From Forficula auricularia (taxonomy: Eukaryota > Arthropoda > Insecta > Dermaptera > Forficulidae), in NCBI GenBank assembly GCA_024734495.1, contig JALMQS010000099.1, positions 70,065,335-70,129,334 on the forward strand: a DNA stretch of 64,000 nt. Direction: 5' to 3'. Shown in pieces: positions 54,806 through 64,000 of this stretch; position 1 is the stretch's first letter, and every line of letters starts with the position of its first letter. Both the position numbers and the translations under genes were made by a program. The notes beneath the pieces were generated by a model. That model was not told where the DNA came from and searched no databases. It saw nothing but the letters and a program-made list of their open reading frames with translations.

Positions 54806-55902
54806 AAGTCCAGTTAAATTGTTCTTTAAAGGTCCCCTCGCGGAAAAGTTTTGGGGTAGTTTTGATTTCTTGATCCTATATGTTTTTTGGTGTGCTGAAT
54901 CAGAATCTGAGATTTGATAACAAAATTTTGTGACGGAATATTGCCAAAAATGCAAAAAAAAGGTAAAAAATCTCATTTTTTGGCGATTTATTGCTTATAA
55001 CTCAAAAACTATCAGCTTTTCGTAAATAACCTTCCTTTTTCTAAATGAAAGCTTTCAATTATGAACTAGTTCATAAAATTTCCTATAAATTTCATCATTT
55101 AGGTTTTTTCACCGACATGAAAAATGCTGGATATCTATAAATCTAAGAGTTTTATCAAAATAGTGGTCCAAGTAAACGTTCAAGTCAACAAAATTTCCTA
55201 GAGAATTATACAGAAATCAAGTTTCTAGGATGAGTGGTTTTCATTTTATGAAGGAAAAACTACGATTTTTTGCAAAAAATTACAGTTTTTCAAAACTTCA
55301 ACCTCATTGCGGCACGGGTTACCATTATCCAATTAAGATGAAACTTTGTTTAAATTGTATCAAATTTAATCTAGTTTAAAAATGTATAGCGTGTTCTTTG
55401 TCGAAAACGTGCTCCTTTATTGTTCAAAATGGGAAAAAAATCGAAAAAAATTCGAGTTTTTGGGATTCGCGGAAACAGAAAAAATACGCCAATTTTCAAT
55501 TAGCGCTTGAGCCCGGACGGTTGGTCGGAGAAAAAACTAAAATAATGAAATTTGTAGGAAATTTTATGAAATTTCATTTTTAATAGGAGGATTATTTACG
55601 AAAAATTGATCGTCTTTAGAGTTATAAGCAAAAAATAGCCAAAAAAATGAGAATTTTTACTTTTTTTTGCATTTTTGATAATGTTGCGTCACGAAATTTT
55701 GATAGAAAACCTCAGATTCGGATTCAAGCACATCCAAAAACATTAAAAGTCGAAGAAATTAAAACTTCCCCAAAACTTTCCGGGTAAAAACAATTTAACT
55801 GGTCTATTTGTTTTAATAAAAAAAAATTTCCACTAATAATTTTTGCTTTGTGGATTGACCCCCCACCCATGAAAATTTTCTGACTACGCCACTGAGTATA
55901 GG

Positions 55903-57904
55903 TGACTACTATACAGTATATACACAAAAAAATAAGATTTTTTTTCCAATATATGTAACATAATTTTATGGGTAACAGTGGCGGGTTCTGACATTTAAAC
56001 CAGGGCTGTCCAAAAAATACATCATCTATTTTTTTAAATGTTATTTTGCCGAGATTAAATATTATCTCTAAAGGTTGTTAAGGCCTGCTTTCACTATGTC
56101 TTAAAATTTGTTTACTAAATTGCTTATCTTCTCCTTTTCAAATATTCGCGCCAGTGTGAACAGAGGAACTATATCTCTTTGACTCCTGCGTTAGCAAACT
56201 TGTTTTGAGACTATTTTCCCACTAATTTTGAGCCCAGTTTGCAAAGAAAATTCATATTCTCCCTGTCTTTTTGGTTTGGTAAGTTGAGAGGTAAACATAT
56301 ACTTTTTTATGGTTAGAAAGAAACTTATTTTTCTTCAATTATTATACTCATATAAAAGATTTGATATTGTTAAATATACCGCGTTAGAATCAATTTGGTT
56401 GAGCTCTGAAATTCCGATATATATTAAAATTTCAAATAATATTTTTCACCTTAGCAATTGATTACAATTTTAGGTAATCCTGCTATAATCTTTTTACCTC
56501 TTATCTCACAACTAAAGGGCCTAATTTTAATAATCTTTGAGCTTTTGGCATAGGCAAAACATTGAACTTTTTTCATATAAGCTAATTTAAGGTTTATTTT
56601 CACGCGTTTTTGGTTCCCTTAAGTAACCTCAAATTACAGGTTTATATTGATTATTGGATTTGCACTGCGGTTTCTTATTTAGAATTTAAAAAGTATTTTA
56701 TTTGTTTTAATTAGTTTTGAAATAATAAAGTTTCCTTAAGAAACATTATTATCTTAAAACCTAAAGATTTTTATATGTTGATATATATAAACATTGTTCT
56801 TTTGAAAATCATTCTTTGTAGGTATTCACCTTATTTAATTTTCACATATCTAAACACTGCTTTTAATTATCATTTATTTTTGTAATAAAATTATTTCTTT
56901 TATTTATATAAAATTAAAATTCCTAAGTTAATTTTGAACTTAGGTCAAATACACAACTTTCTGTTTTTATATTATTCCTTAATTCCAATTCAAACTATTT
57001 TCAGATAAAACAAAACCAGCTCGGTTATTATATATATAGAAATATATATTATAATAATCCTCGAACCTTCTTTCTTCGGATCAAACTGAATAGAAGGATT
57101 AATCATTATTTTAATATCTTCTTTCAGATCTGTTGTTAATTATTCTTTTAAGGATTTTTAACTGGCGACCACCTTTGAGAATCAATCACGGTCTAGTATT
57201 CTCAACATTATTATAAATTCAAATTAAATTCACTAAATTCATTTTCAGGTGTTTTTACCTTATTCAGGCGTTAACAAGGTTAGAAAAAATATAAAATAGT
57301 TGAAACTCACATTGATGGAAGTGAGCCGGGCTGAAAATGACTCGAAAACTCGCTTGAAGTAACTCACTGCATTTTCCTAAATTTTAGAAATTGGAAATTA
57401 ATAACAGATTAATAAATTTAGTCTGGTTTTATTCGGAATTAGTAAATATCACATAAAACCAATTGTAAAGTTTTCAGTTTTGATTAAAATCTTCCTCAAA
57501 ATAAAATCAATAATAATAATTGAAGGGAAAGTGAAAATTTTTCATAACTTGGAACACTTTGCAGTTTTAGTGAATTATTAGTTTGAAATGATAAATATCT
57601 AATTCCGATATTGTGATATTCAATTTGATTTAATATTTTTTTTATCTAGAGTCAAAAGAATAATAGAAATTAAGAAGTTAGCCCTCGCTGCTTGTATTTT
57701 GCATCCTTGCAATGCCTTAGCTCTAAAGAAAGAGAGATTATCAGATTCTATCCCCGCCTTTTTATACATTTACCTCCATTAGATTCTAATGAAAGAATCG
57801 CTCACCCGCACATTTATTAATTAATACAAAAAGTGAAAACATATTTACGCTAGAGACGCCTTTATAACTAATTAATAACATACTTAAATATATAACTTTT
57901 AAAG
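55903..57904. other. 2 kb AT-rich stretch, nothing recognised
   Basis: No frame of 60 codons or more, no RNA gene and no repeat shared with the rest of the window. It may be ordinary intergenic or intronic sequence. Confidence 0.35.
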
Positions 57905-58214
57905 AGAGAGGTGTTGGTTCTAGGTGAAACATTTTAATATAATAATAAAACTTGAGTAAGATGCGAGGTAGGTTTCACAAAAAAAAGAAATAAAACAAAA
58001 ATTCAGTTTTGAATTCGGAATATTTCTGGGGTCAGCCCATTTTCAGGAGAGTATTTTCTTATACTAATGCACCCGCTTAGCAAAAAATATGTAAACATTT
58101 AAATAATCTCTTGCATGGTATATTTACTTCCAAAAATTTTCTATTAAAAAATTCCCTAAAGCTTACCCAGGTTTTACAACATTTAAATATTCAATAAAAT
58201 TTTTATTAACTCTT

Positions 58215-58375
58215 TTCTTTCGACGTTAAAAATCTTTTCCCTCATCCCTCTTTTCTGACTTAAAAATAATATTAGATGAACTTATTACCTCAAATATTAA
58301 AGACTTATCTCGAAATAATCATATTCGTCAATTACTAGGCCTATGCCTAAACCAAAATTATTTTATTTTTAACAA
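58215..58375 (+). pseudogene. Penelope reverse transcriptase, N-terminal piece
   Basis: The frame reads SFDVKNLFPS (RT motif A, catalytic Asp), then FSDLKIILDELITSN and RQLLGLCLNQNYFIFNN, where the Helitron interrupts it. Penelope RTs group with telomerase reverse transcriptase. A stop lies just upstream of motif A. Confidence 0.75.
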
Positions 58376-59586
58376 TCTTATTATATTAAACGAGCAAATG
58401 TTTATATATAATTATATATATCCGGTCGGGTTCTCGAAAACGGCTCTAACGATTTGGATGAAATTCACGGGTTAGGAGGGTTTTGTGTTGGACATTCGAT
58501 CTGTCACGGTCTCATCTTCGGCTAAGTTGTTTTTGATGGATTTTTTGTTAATTGAAACAATTATTCACAGGTGGTTGTCTCGATAAAAATGTATATTTAC
58601 ATTTTTATTCAATTTCCTTTTAATAAATAATTGGTTTTTTAATTTTATATCCCACAATAAGATCATTATAATTATTATTATATATATTAAAAGTTTGAAA
58701 ATTTAATTGATGAGGATTGAGGGAATTGGAATGAAAACCAATCGACTTGATTGGGGAATAATGGAATTGAAATAATTATCGGAAAAGAGGTTTTTTTATC
58801 TAATTAGATTTTTCCTCTTATTAAAAACAAGGACTAAAGATGAATAAGGACACTCGATGGTGGAGAAGTAATCTCTGGAATCGAAGCAAAAAATACAATG
58901 TATACATTAATTAATGTAAAATAATTGGTTTAATAAAATTTATAAAAAAATATGAATTGAATTGGTTAGATGATGGGAAATTGGAATATGGAATTGGAAT
59001 AATTATCGGAAAAGAGGTTTTTTTTATTTAATTAGTTTTTCCTCTTATTAAAAACAAGGACTAAAAAGATGATCAAGGACAGTCGATGGTGGAGAAGTAA
59101 TCTCCGGAGTCGAAGCTAAAATACAATGTATACATTAATTCATGTAAAATAATTGGTTTAATAAAAATTAAAAAAAAAAATTAATTGATTAAAAATCGAA
59201 TTTTAAATCCCACAAGCGTATTTTTCTGTATTAGAATTTGGCAATTTAATTGATGAACTCAAAAATTGTTATTTAATTAAAAAATATTATACGGTATTTA
59301 TTTATACACCTATACAAATATACACATAATCTGTGGGACACTACAAGGCTTTATGGTAAATGCAAAAACTCGGTGAGGGGTCGGGGGCGAGGGTGGAGGA
59401 GACGCGGGGGTTCGGTGTGTGGAGGGGTCCGGGGAGTAAGTGGTTTCGGGGGGCGGATTTGGGGTGGAGGGGTGCGGAGGTGGGGTGAAGTGGTGGGGGT
59501 CCGGGGGGCGAGGGCGGTTTGGGAATTAATATAAAGCTTTTAACTGAAGGAAAAAGTTACCGAGCATCGCTCGGTGCCTCAGGTAC
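58376..59586 (+). mobile_element. Helitron-like element with exact empty site
   Basis: Starts TCTTATTATATTAAACGAGC and ends with hairpin ACCGAGC-ATC-GCTCGGT plus GCCTCAGGTAC. Inserted between A and T without duplication. Removing 1211 bp rejoins the flanking Penelope RT frame exactly. Contains a tandem pair of the 210 bp module (58725-59170) and a G-rich tract (59380-59515). Confidence 0.8.
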
Positions 59587-59770
59587 TAAGTATTATAAAC
59601 AACAAGAAGGTCTACCAATGGGTAGTCCGCTTAGCCCTCTTCTTTCTGAAATCTATATATCTCATTTAGAACAAAGCATTCTTAATTCAACCAACCCTTA
59701 TTTTAAAGACATTGTAATCTGGCGTAGATATGTGGATGATATTTTAGTTATATGGTCGGGCACTTAAACA
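59587..59770 (+). pseudogene. Penelope reverse transcriptase, catalytic piece
   Basis: YYKQQEGLPMGSPLSPLLSE (motif B region) and RRYVDDILVIW (motif C, YVDD with both catalytic Asp) are diagnostic of Penelope-like elements. The frame stops at about 59767. An open frame appearing to start at 59519 is a chance fusion of Helitron 3' sequence to this piece. No GIY-YIG endonuclease domain is recognised downstream. Confidence 0.85.
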
Positions 59771-59930
59771 CCATCAACTCCAACCTAATATAATTTTAAT
59801 AATGTTTCACTATAAACCAATTCCGTTCCTTAAATTCGAATAAAATATATCGTTCGTTTATGCCTTTATTATAACAACACCTTAAAATCTCAATAAAATC
59901 ATTCGGCTCATTTTCCTAAAATTCATCACA

Positions 59931-60520
59931 AACGCAGAATTTTTCGTTATTTTTTAAAAAATTTAAAATGAGATGTTTTTTATAAAAATAAAAGTACTGA
60001 AAGGACTCAATTATTAAAATTCTTCCAAACGATGCGTGGTATATAGAGTCACAAGCTGAGATCAGGTGTAGGATATCAGCTTTTGACAGAAGGAATTTTC
60101 TACAAATAAAAAATTGTTCGAATCTTTGATGTTGATTTAATTGTAACAGAAAAAACGTTTCTGCAAACATGCTTCGTCATCCTCAGTCCGCAAACAAGAT
60201 TGAGAAACAAAAATGCCAGTGAATTCCTTCGCACATGAGTAATTATCATATATATATATCATATTTATATTTATTTATTTTCTTGTATTTCCAAATTGTC
60301 ATTATTGTTTTTATCAGCCATTTCTTATTACCGCTATAACTTTGTAGAGCTTGGTTGTTACAGTGAGCTTTGTATTTTGAATATTTTATACTTTGGGAAC
60401 ACCTCTTTTTCTATTTTGTTTAAAGTTATCTTTCTTTCGCAAGCGGCATGAATTTTGATCTTTTTTATTAATTTGATTCTTTTTATTTATTTTGACAGGA
60501 AACAATTACATTGTTTTAAA
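59931..60520. other. Penelope-derived or unknown spacer
   Basis: An 84-codon minus frame (60170-59916) has no recognised domain. Otherwise AT-rich. Confidence 0.3.
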
Positions 60521-60524
60521 GGTT

Positions 60525-60745
60525 TCATCATCATCATCATCATCATCAACTTCATCGATAGCGACAATCCACTGCTAGGTATAGGCCTCTTCCATCAATT
60601 GGGAAGGGGTTAATTAGTGACCACATACAGACGGGACCAGTGACTAAGATCAGATTACGTAGTCAAATATCGTGCAGGAATCGGACTCGAACCGGGACTC
60701 TGCTTGAATACTCGTCACCAGCCCTCATTGTCAATTTCCACCACC
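60525..60745 (-). mobile_element. SINE-like fragment with (ATC)n tail
   Basis: Plus strand begins with (CAT)n, then CCACTGCTAGGTATAGGCCT, a motif common to insect LINE/SINE 3' ends. The minus strand has box B-like GGTTCGAGTCC near 60690. Confidence 0.5.
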
Positions 60746-61365
60746 CAAAGGTTTTATGTTTATAAAATTGATGATTGCCAGGATACTGTTTGAAAATGGT
60801 TTTCTCTTAAATTCAGAAACCCCGAACAGTAAGTTTAATAAATGACCCACTGGAAAATTTAGACAAACAGCAGAAACGTTTATTATTTACATGCTTTGAA
60901 TTGTTTAAAGTCAAGTCCAACTATATGATTTTTACGTTAATTATTAATCATGGACACAATTCATGAAATATTATTTAAAATAAAATTTTCAAAATTGTAT
61001 CTTTTTAGTTATTATAGATTTACAATCAGTTGATATACACCTAAAATTGTGTACTACTTCCCTTCCACTGTTTTCCAAGTAGAAGACAATGATTATCTAA
61101 TGGTCCAAGGCAATTCAAATAATTCAGAAGACAGTGTACCTAAATTTAATCGCGGTTCACCCCTCGTTCATATACTCATATATACATTTGTATAACATTA
61201 AATAAGAGTCCAATTTTGCTGAATAAAAAATAAAATGATTTAATTTCTTGGACTATTGCTGACAAAATGTTTGTATCTGGAGCTCTGTTCTTTCTTATGA
61301 AAAACTGACTCATGAATAGATAAATAAATAAATAAATAACTGCTATAATAAGCGATAGAAGTTAT
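60746..61365. other. Spacer with one MITE end
   Basis: TCGCGGTTCACCCCTCG at 61150 is the inverted terminus of the 46595 MITE family; partner absent. Otherwise unrecognised. Confidence 0.35.
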
Positions 61366-62153
61366 ATAGAAAAAATAATTTATTTATATTAAATATATTG
61401 ATCGAGTTGAGCATTTGTGTGGTTATATTTATTTCAAGAATGTTTGATTAATAATCAGATATATCAATCATTCCAAATATGACCAAATTTGTGGTATTTA
61501 ATCTGATATGTATATAACTTGAGTGAATACATTTTATTCTCTTAGATATCTTTTAATATCAAATGATCATCATGGCCCTTCTAGTAAAACCTCTTTCTTA
61601 CCATATAAACGAATATTTTTTATCTTAGCAGCTTAGATATTCTGCAAATATTGATATCTTGTGTCAGATCTTTAAAAAAAAATTACTCAATTTTGTTTGT
61701 TATTAATTGTTTTTTTTTTTAATTTTAAAACTTATATAGATTATAAAGAAATATTAATACATACAAAATTAGATTACCTTATGTACATATGAGACAATGT
61801 GATTGAATTGTTTATTGGTTTATCTTTATAAACATGAAAAATTTTCTTTATTCTTTCTTGTTTATTTATTATTGTTTTCCTTTCTTTATTTTGTTTTCTT
61901 TGATTGCCAAGGCTATTATATTTAACTATTCCAGTATTTTTACCTCATTACAATATTTTCATAATTTACTTATTGGTACCAGTTCAAATAATGACATCTT
62001 AACGTATGCATATCTAGAGTTGCTCCAGAAAATATAGAAAAATGGCACAAAATAACCATATCATTTATTCACAAGATCGATTTCGCCATAATCAACTTCA
62101 ACATCTATTCATATCGACAAATTTCATAACTATAAATATATCGTTTTTCAGTG
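61366..62153 (-). mobile_element. CACTG-ended element, copy 4
   Basis: Ends TATATCGTTTTTCAGTG then TA on the right; diverged left end GAAAAAATAATTTATTTA. Inverse of copy 1. Confidence 0.6.
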
Positions 62154-62155
62154 TA

Positions 62156-63100
62156 GCAACGTGTCAAAATAAGGTCAAATTTTACTTTTGAATAAAAAAA
62201 TTAATTAATTTAATTTCTTGGACTTCATTATGACCCAATGTTTGTATCTAGGCTCATATTATTACCCAGAAAATGACTATTAGAATAGATAAATAAATGC
62301 TATAATAGGCAGGCCAAGGGTGAGGGTGGGGGGGGGGGAGGTGTTGAAAATCTCTTGAGTTGGTTGAGTGGGAAAATGTTCAGGAGGGTGGATGGTTGGC
62401 CACCCTGATGCCTACTGCTTTGTTTGAATAATCTTAAGACGCGGGAGGGGCAGGCGGAGGGTTGATCTGAGCAATGGAGGTGGGGAAGGGGGACGCCATG
62501 GCGACGTCTGCCTAGTCCCCAAAAACTGTCAAGCCGGGCCCCGCCCCTCCCCTGCCTTCTCCCTCCCTTGGCCCGTCTCCCATCTACTCTCCCTTTCTCT
62601 ACTCTCTGGCCTCATTAGATGCCTTTTGTTCCAGCGATAATCAATCAAGCGAATCAGCTCTCCTTCTTTTCCAAAAGAACACTCTCCACCCCACCACACC
62701 CCACTGTCCACCGATTCCGATTCAGATAAAATATCCTTAGATATCTGTCTCAGACACTGAAACATATTCTCAAAATTCCCAACAAAGGCAAGATTCTCTT
62801 GTCTTTGGTTTGAATTTGACCATTACTTGGTTACTTTCATGGAACTGTCTGAATTCACGAATTTTAATTGATTCTCTAATGTAATTTAAGTCAAGTTTAG
62901 AATCGATTGTCAAATTCGTTAATGCAAAAGAATATATTTCTTGAAGTACAATTTTCTCAACTTAATTATTCTTGGCGAATTTAACTTGGCTGCACTAGAT
63001 TTCACTACTCTTTCAAACTTGGCCTGTTTTTCACAAAATGTATTGGTTGAAATATTCTACACTATTATTATTGAGCTTGAAAAATTAGAAAAACATCCTA
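62156..63100. other. Non-repetitive, GC-balanced island
   Basis: 62290-62780 is unique in the window, with a G run (62329-62340). A 78-codon minus frame (62765-62529) is low-complexity at its end. 62950-63060 is the 17225 repeat, inverted. Confidence 0.35.
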
Positions 63101-63950
63101 CACTGAAAAAACGATATTTATAGATAGTTAAAAATTATATTTGATATGAAAAGATGGTGGAATTAATTGTGTGAAATAATCTCTGAACAAAATAAATAAA
63201 TGATAGGTATTTTAAGTATTCCTTCTGTTTTTGAGCAACTCTAGATATATTAATGATTAAGATGTACTGTTGAACAAATGTAATGGTAATTATGAAAATA
63301 TTGTTATGGGTAAAATGGTGGAATTGGGTATTCCTTGTGTAATAATACATCAATTACGACAAAAATGATATAAAATTGAATATTTTTTATTTATAATAAA
63401 TATAATGTAGACATTTTCTTGGCTAAAGATGAAAGTATATTCAATTTGATGTAGACTCTACTACCTTTTCAATCAAATGAATTATATAAATATTTATTTG
63501 GTTGAATTAATTAGATAAAAATTTGAATTATTTTATTTGATTTAAAGTACATCAATTTTAATATATATTAATATTTCTTCTAAATGTAATGTGGGGTTTT
63601 TTTTGGCTTTTCGGCCTTTCTAGCCATAAGCCATGCGCGATGCCTATTTATTTTATTCAAATTTGTCTCTACCCCGAGATGAATATTAGCCGGATGCCTC
63701 GGAATTCGGATTCGAACCCGGGTCCTTGATGTAGGGATGATACGCACTTCGCCTATCCGACCCCCCATAGTGGGTTTTTAAAATTACAAAAAAAAACAAT
63801 AATGCAAACAAAAATTTTGTTATTTTTTGCTAAATATCTTAATTATTAAGATATCACTATTTGCAAAAACTAAGTCGTTTTATGATAAAAAAAAGCCATT
63901 AGTTTAGATATAATAAGAGGTTTCACTAGAAGTGAACAAGACATTCATTT
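63101..63950 (+). mobile_element. CACTG-ended element, copy 5
   Basis: CACTGAAAAAACGATATTTA follows TA. Alignment to copy 1 continues on both sides of the SINE at 63597-63766. The right end is replaced by the Penelope-type unit at 63950. Confidence 0.65.
63597..63766 (-). mobile_element. tRNA-derived SINE, copy 3
   Basis: Minus-strand head GGGGGGTCGGATAGGCGAAG (box A damaged), box B GGTTCGAATCC, tail GGCCGAAAAGCC plus A run. Approximate duplication of AGTGGGTTTT around it. Confidence 0.75.
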
Positions 63951-63951
63951 A

Positions 63952-64000
63952 ATTAATAAAGTAAAGGGTGTGTAGTTTCACAGTGAATGAAATAAAACTC
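63952..64000 (+). mobile_element. Penelope-type unit cut by the window edge
   Basis: ATTAATAAAGTAAAGGGTGT and TGAATGAAATAAAACTC match the left arm at 28608-28660. Confidence 0.6.

Larger units (their letters stand above)
53844..55894. mobile_element. 2.05 kb hAT-type element with perfect 8 bp duplication
   Basis: Ends CAGAGGCGTAGCCACGG and inverse CAGTGGCGTAGTCAGAAAAT, flanked by AGTATAGG (53836-53843 and 55895-55902). It contains long inverted arms (about 54818-55080 and 55580-55800) and the SINE at 54028-54805. No transposase; frames at 54638-54976 and 54681-54917 lie on opposite strands of the inverted arm. Family copies: 20073, 10651, 28975. Confidence 0.85.
57905..60200 (+). mobile_element. 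Penelope-like element relic split by a Helitron
   Basis: The left part (57905-58080) has the Penelope-type unit (GTGTTGGTTCTAGGTGAAAC, a decayed CTGAAAA core). RT coding pieces lie at 58215-58375 and 59587-59770. The Helitron 58376-59586 sits between them. The RT downstream of YVDD is frameshifted (59770-59930). Confidence 0.75.

Noticed and set aside
59519..59767. 82-codon gene starting at 59519
   Set aside because: Its first 22 codons are Helitron 3' sequence; only the rest is Penelope RT.

Overview
The window reads as an AT-rich, repeat-saturated, intergenic or pericentromeric-type stretch of a metazoan nuclear genome, most likely an arthropod. The inference rests on the mix of mobile elements: hAT, Tc1/mariner, piggyBac, Helitron, a Penelope-like element with hammerhead ribozymes, a CR1/Jockey-type LINE, several tRNA-derived SINEs, and a repeat ending in ACCGACTTCAAAAA that I associate with insect genomes. 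I see no intact host protein-coding gene. The only convincing host gene is a tRNA-Asp(GTC) on the minus strand at 22293-22364. The only long uninterrupted coding frame is a LINE reverse transcriptase (37640-39250, minus).

Layout. 0-2.7 kb: a 0.9 kb TA-flanked CACTG-ended element followed by two abutting Helitron-type elements. 3-6 kb: a piggyBac transposase relic and two dispersed repeat families. 7-14.5 kb: Penelope-derived palindromes carrying hammerhead motifs, another Helitron, and a four-unit ~335 bp tandem array broken by hAT ends. 15-19 kb: palindromic repeats and a broken LINE C-terminus. 20-22 kb: hAT elements nested up to three deep, then tRNA-Asp. 23-29 kb: Helitron, foldback element, SINE, palindromes. 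29-36 kb: SINEs, a mariner foldback inside a Penelope-type palindrome, and a 136 bp tandem repeat between inverted arms. 36-41.2 kb: Helitron, the LINE inside another Penelope-type palindrome, and a further palindrome holding a MITE and a 117 bp tandem repeat. 42-47 kb: a hAT element containing a 1.67 kb foldback with ~750 bp arms, and a hAT-type MITE built around a 20 bp minisatellite. 47-53 kb: Helitron ends, foldbacks, a target-duplicated solo Penelope unit, a hAT MITE. 53.8-55.9 kb: a 2.05 kb hAT-type element containing a SINE that itself contains another repeat. 57.9-60.2 kb: a Penelope element split by a Helitron whose removal restores the RT reading frame. 61-64 kb: two more CACTG-ended copies and a SINE.

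The strongest structural theme is inverted duplication. At least ten elements from several superfamilies are head-to-head palindromes, and the Penelope-type ones place hammerhead ribozyme cores on one or both strands. Exact target-site evidence (8 bp for five hAT-type elements, TA for three Tc1/mariner-type elements, 12-14 bp for retroposed units, A^T for Helitrons) lets the insertion order be read directly. Between the repeats lie a few non-repetitive, more GC-balanced islands that could be regulatory DNA but carry no gene I can recognise.
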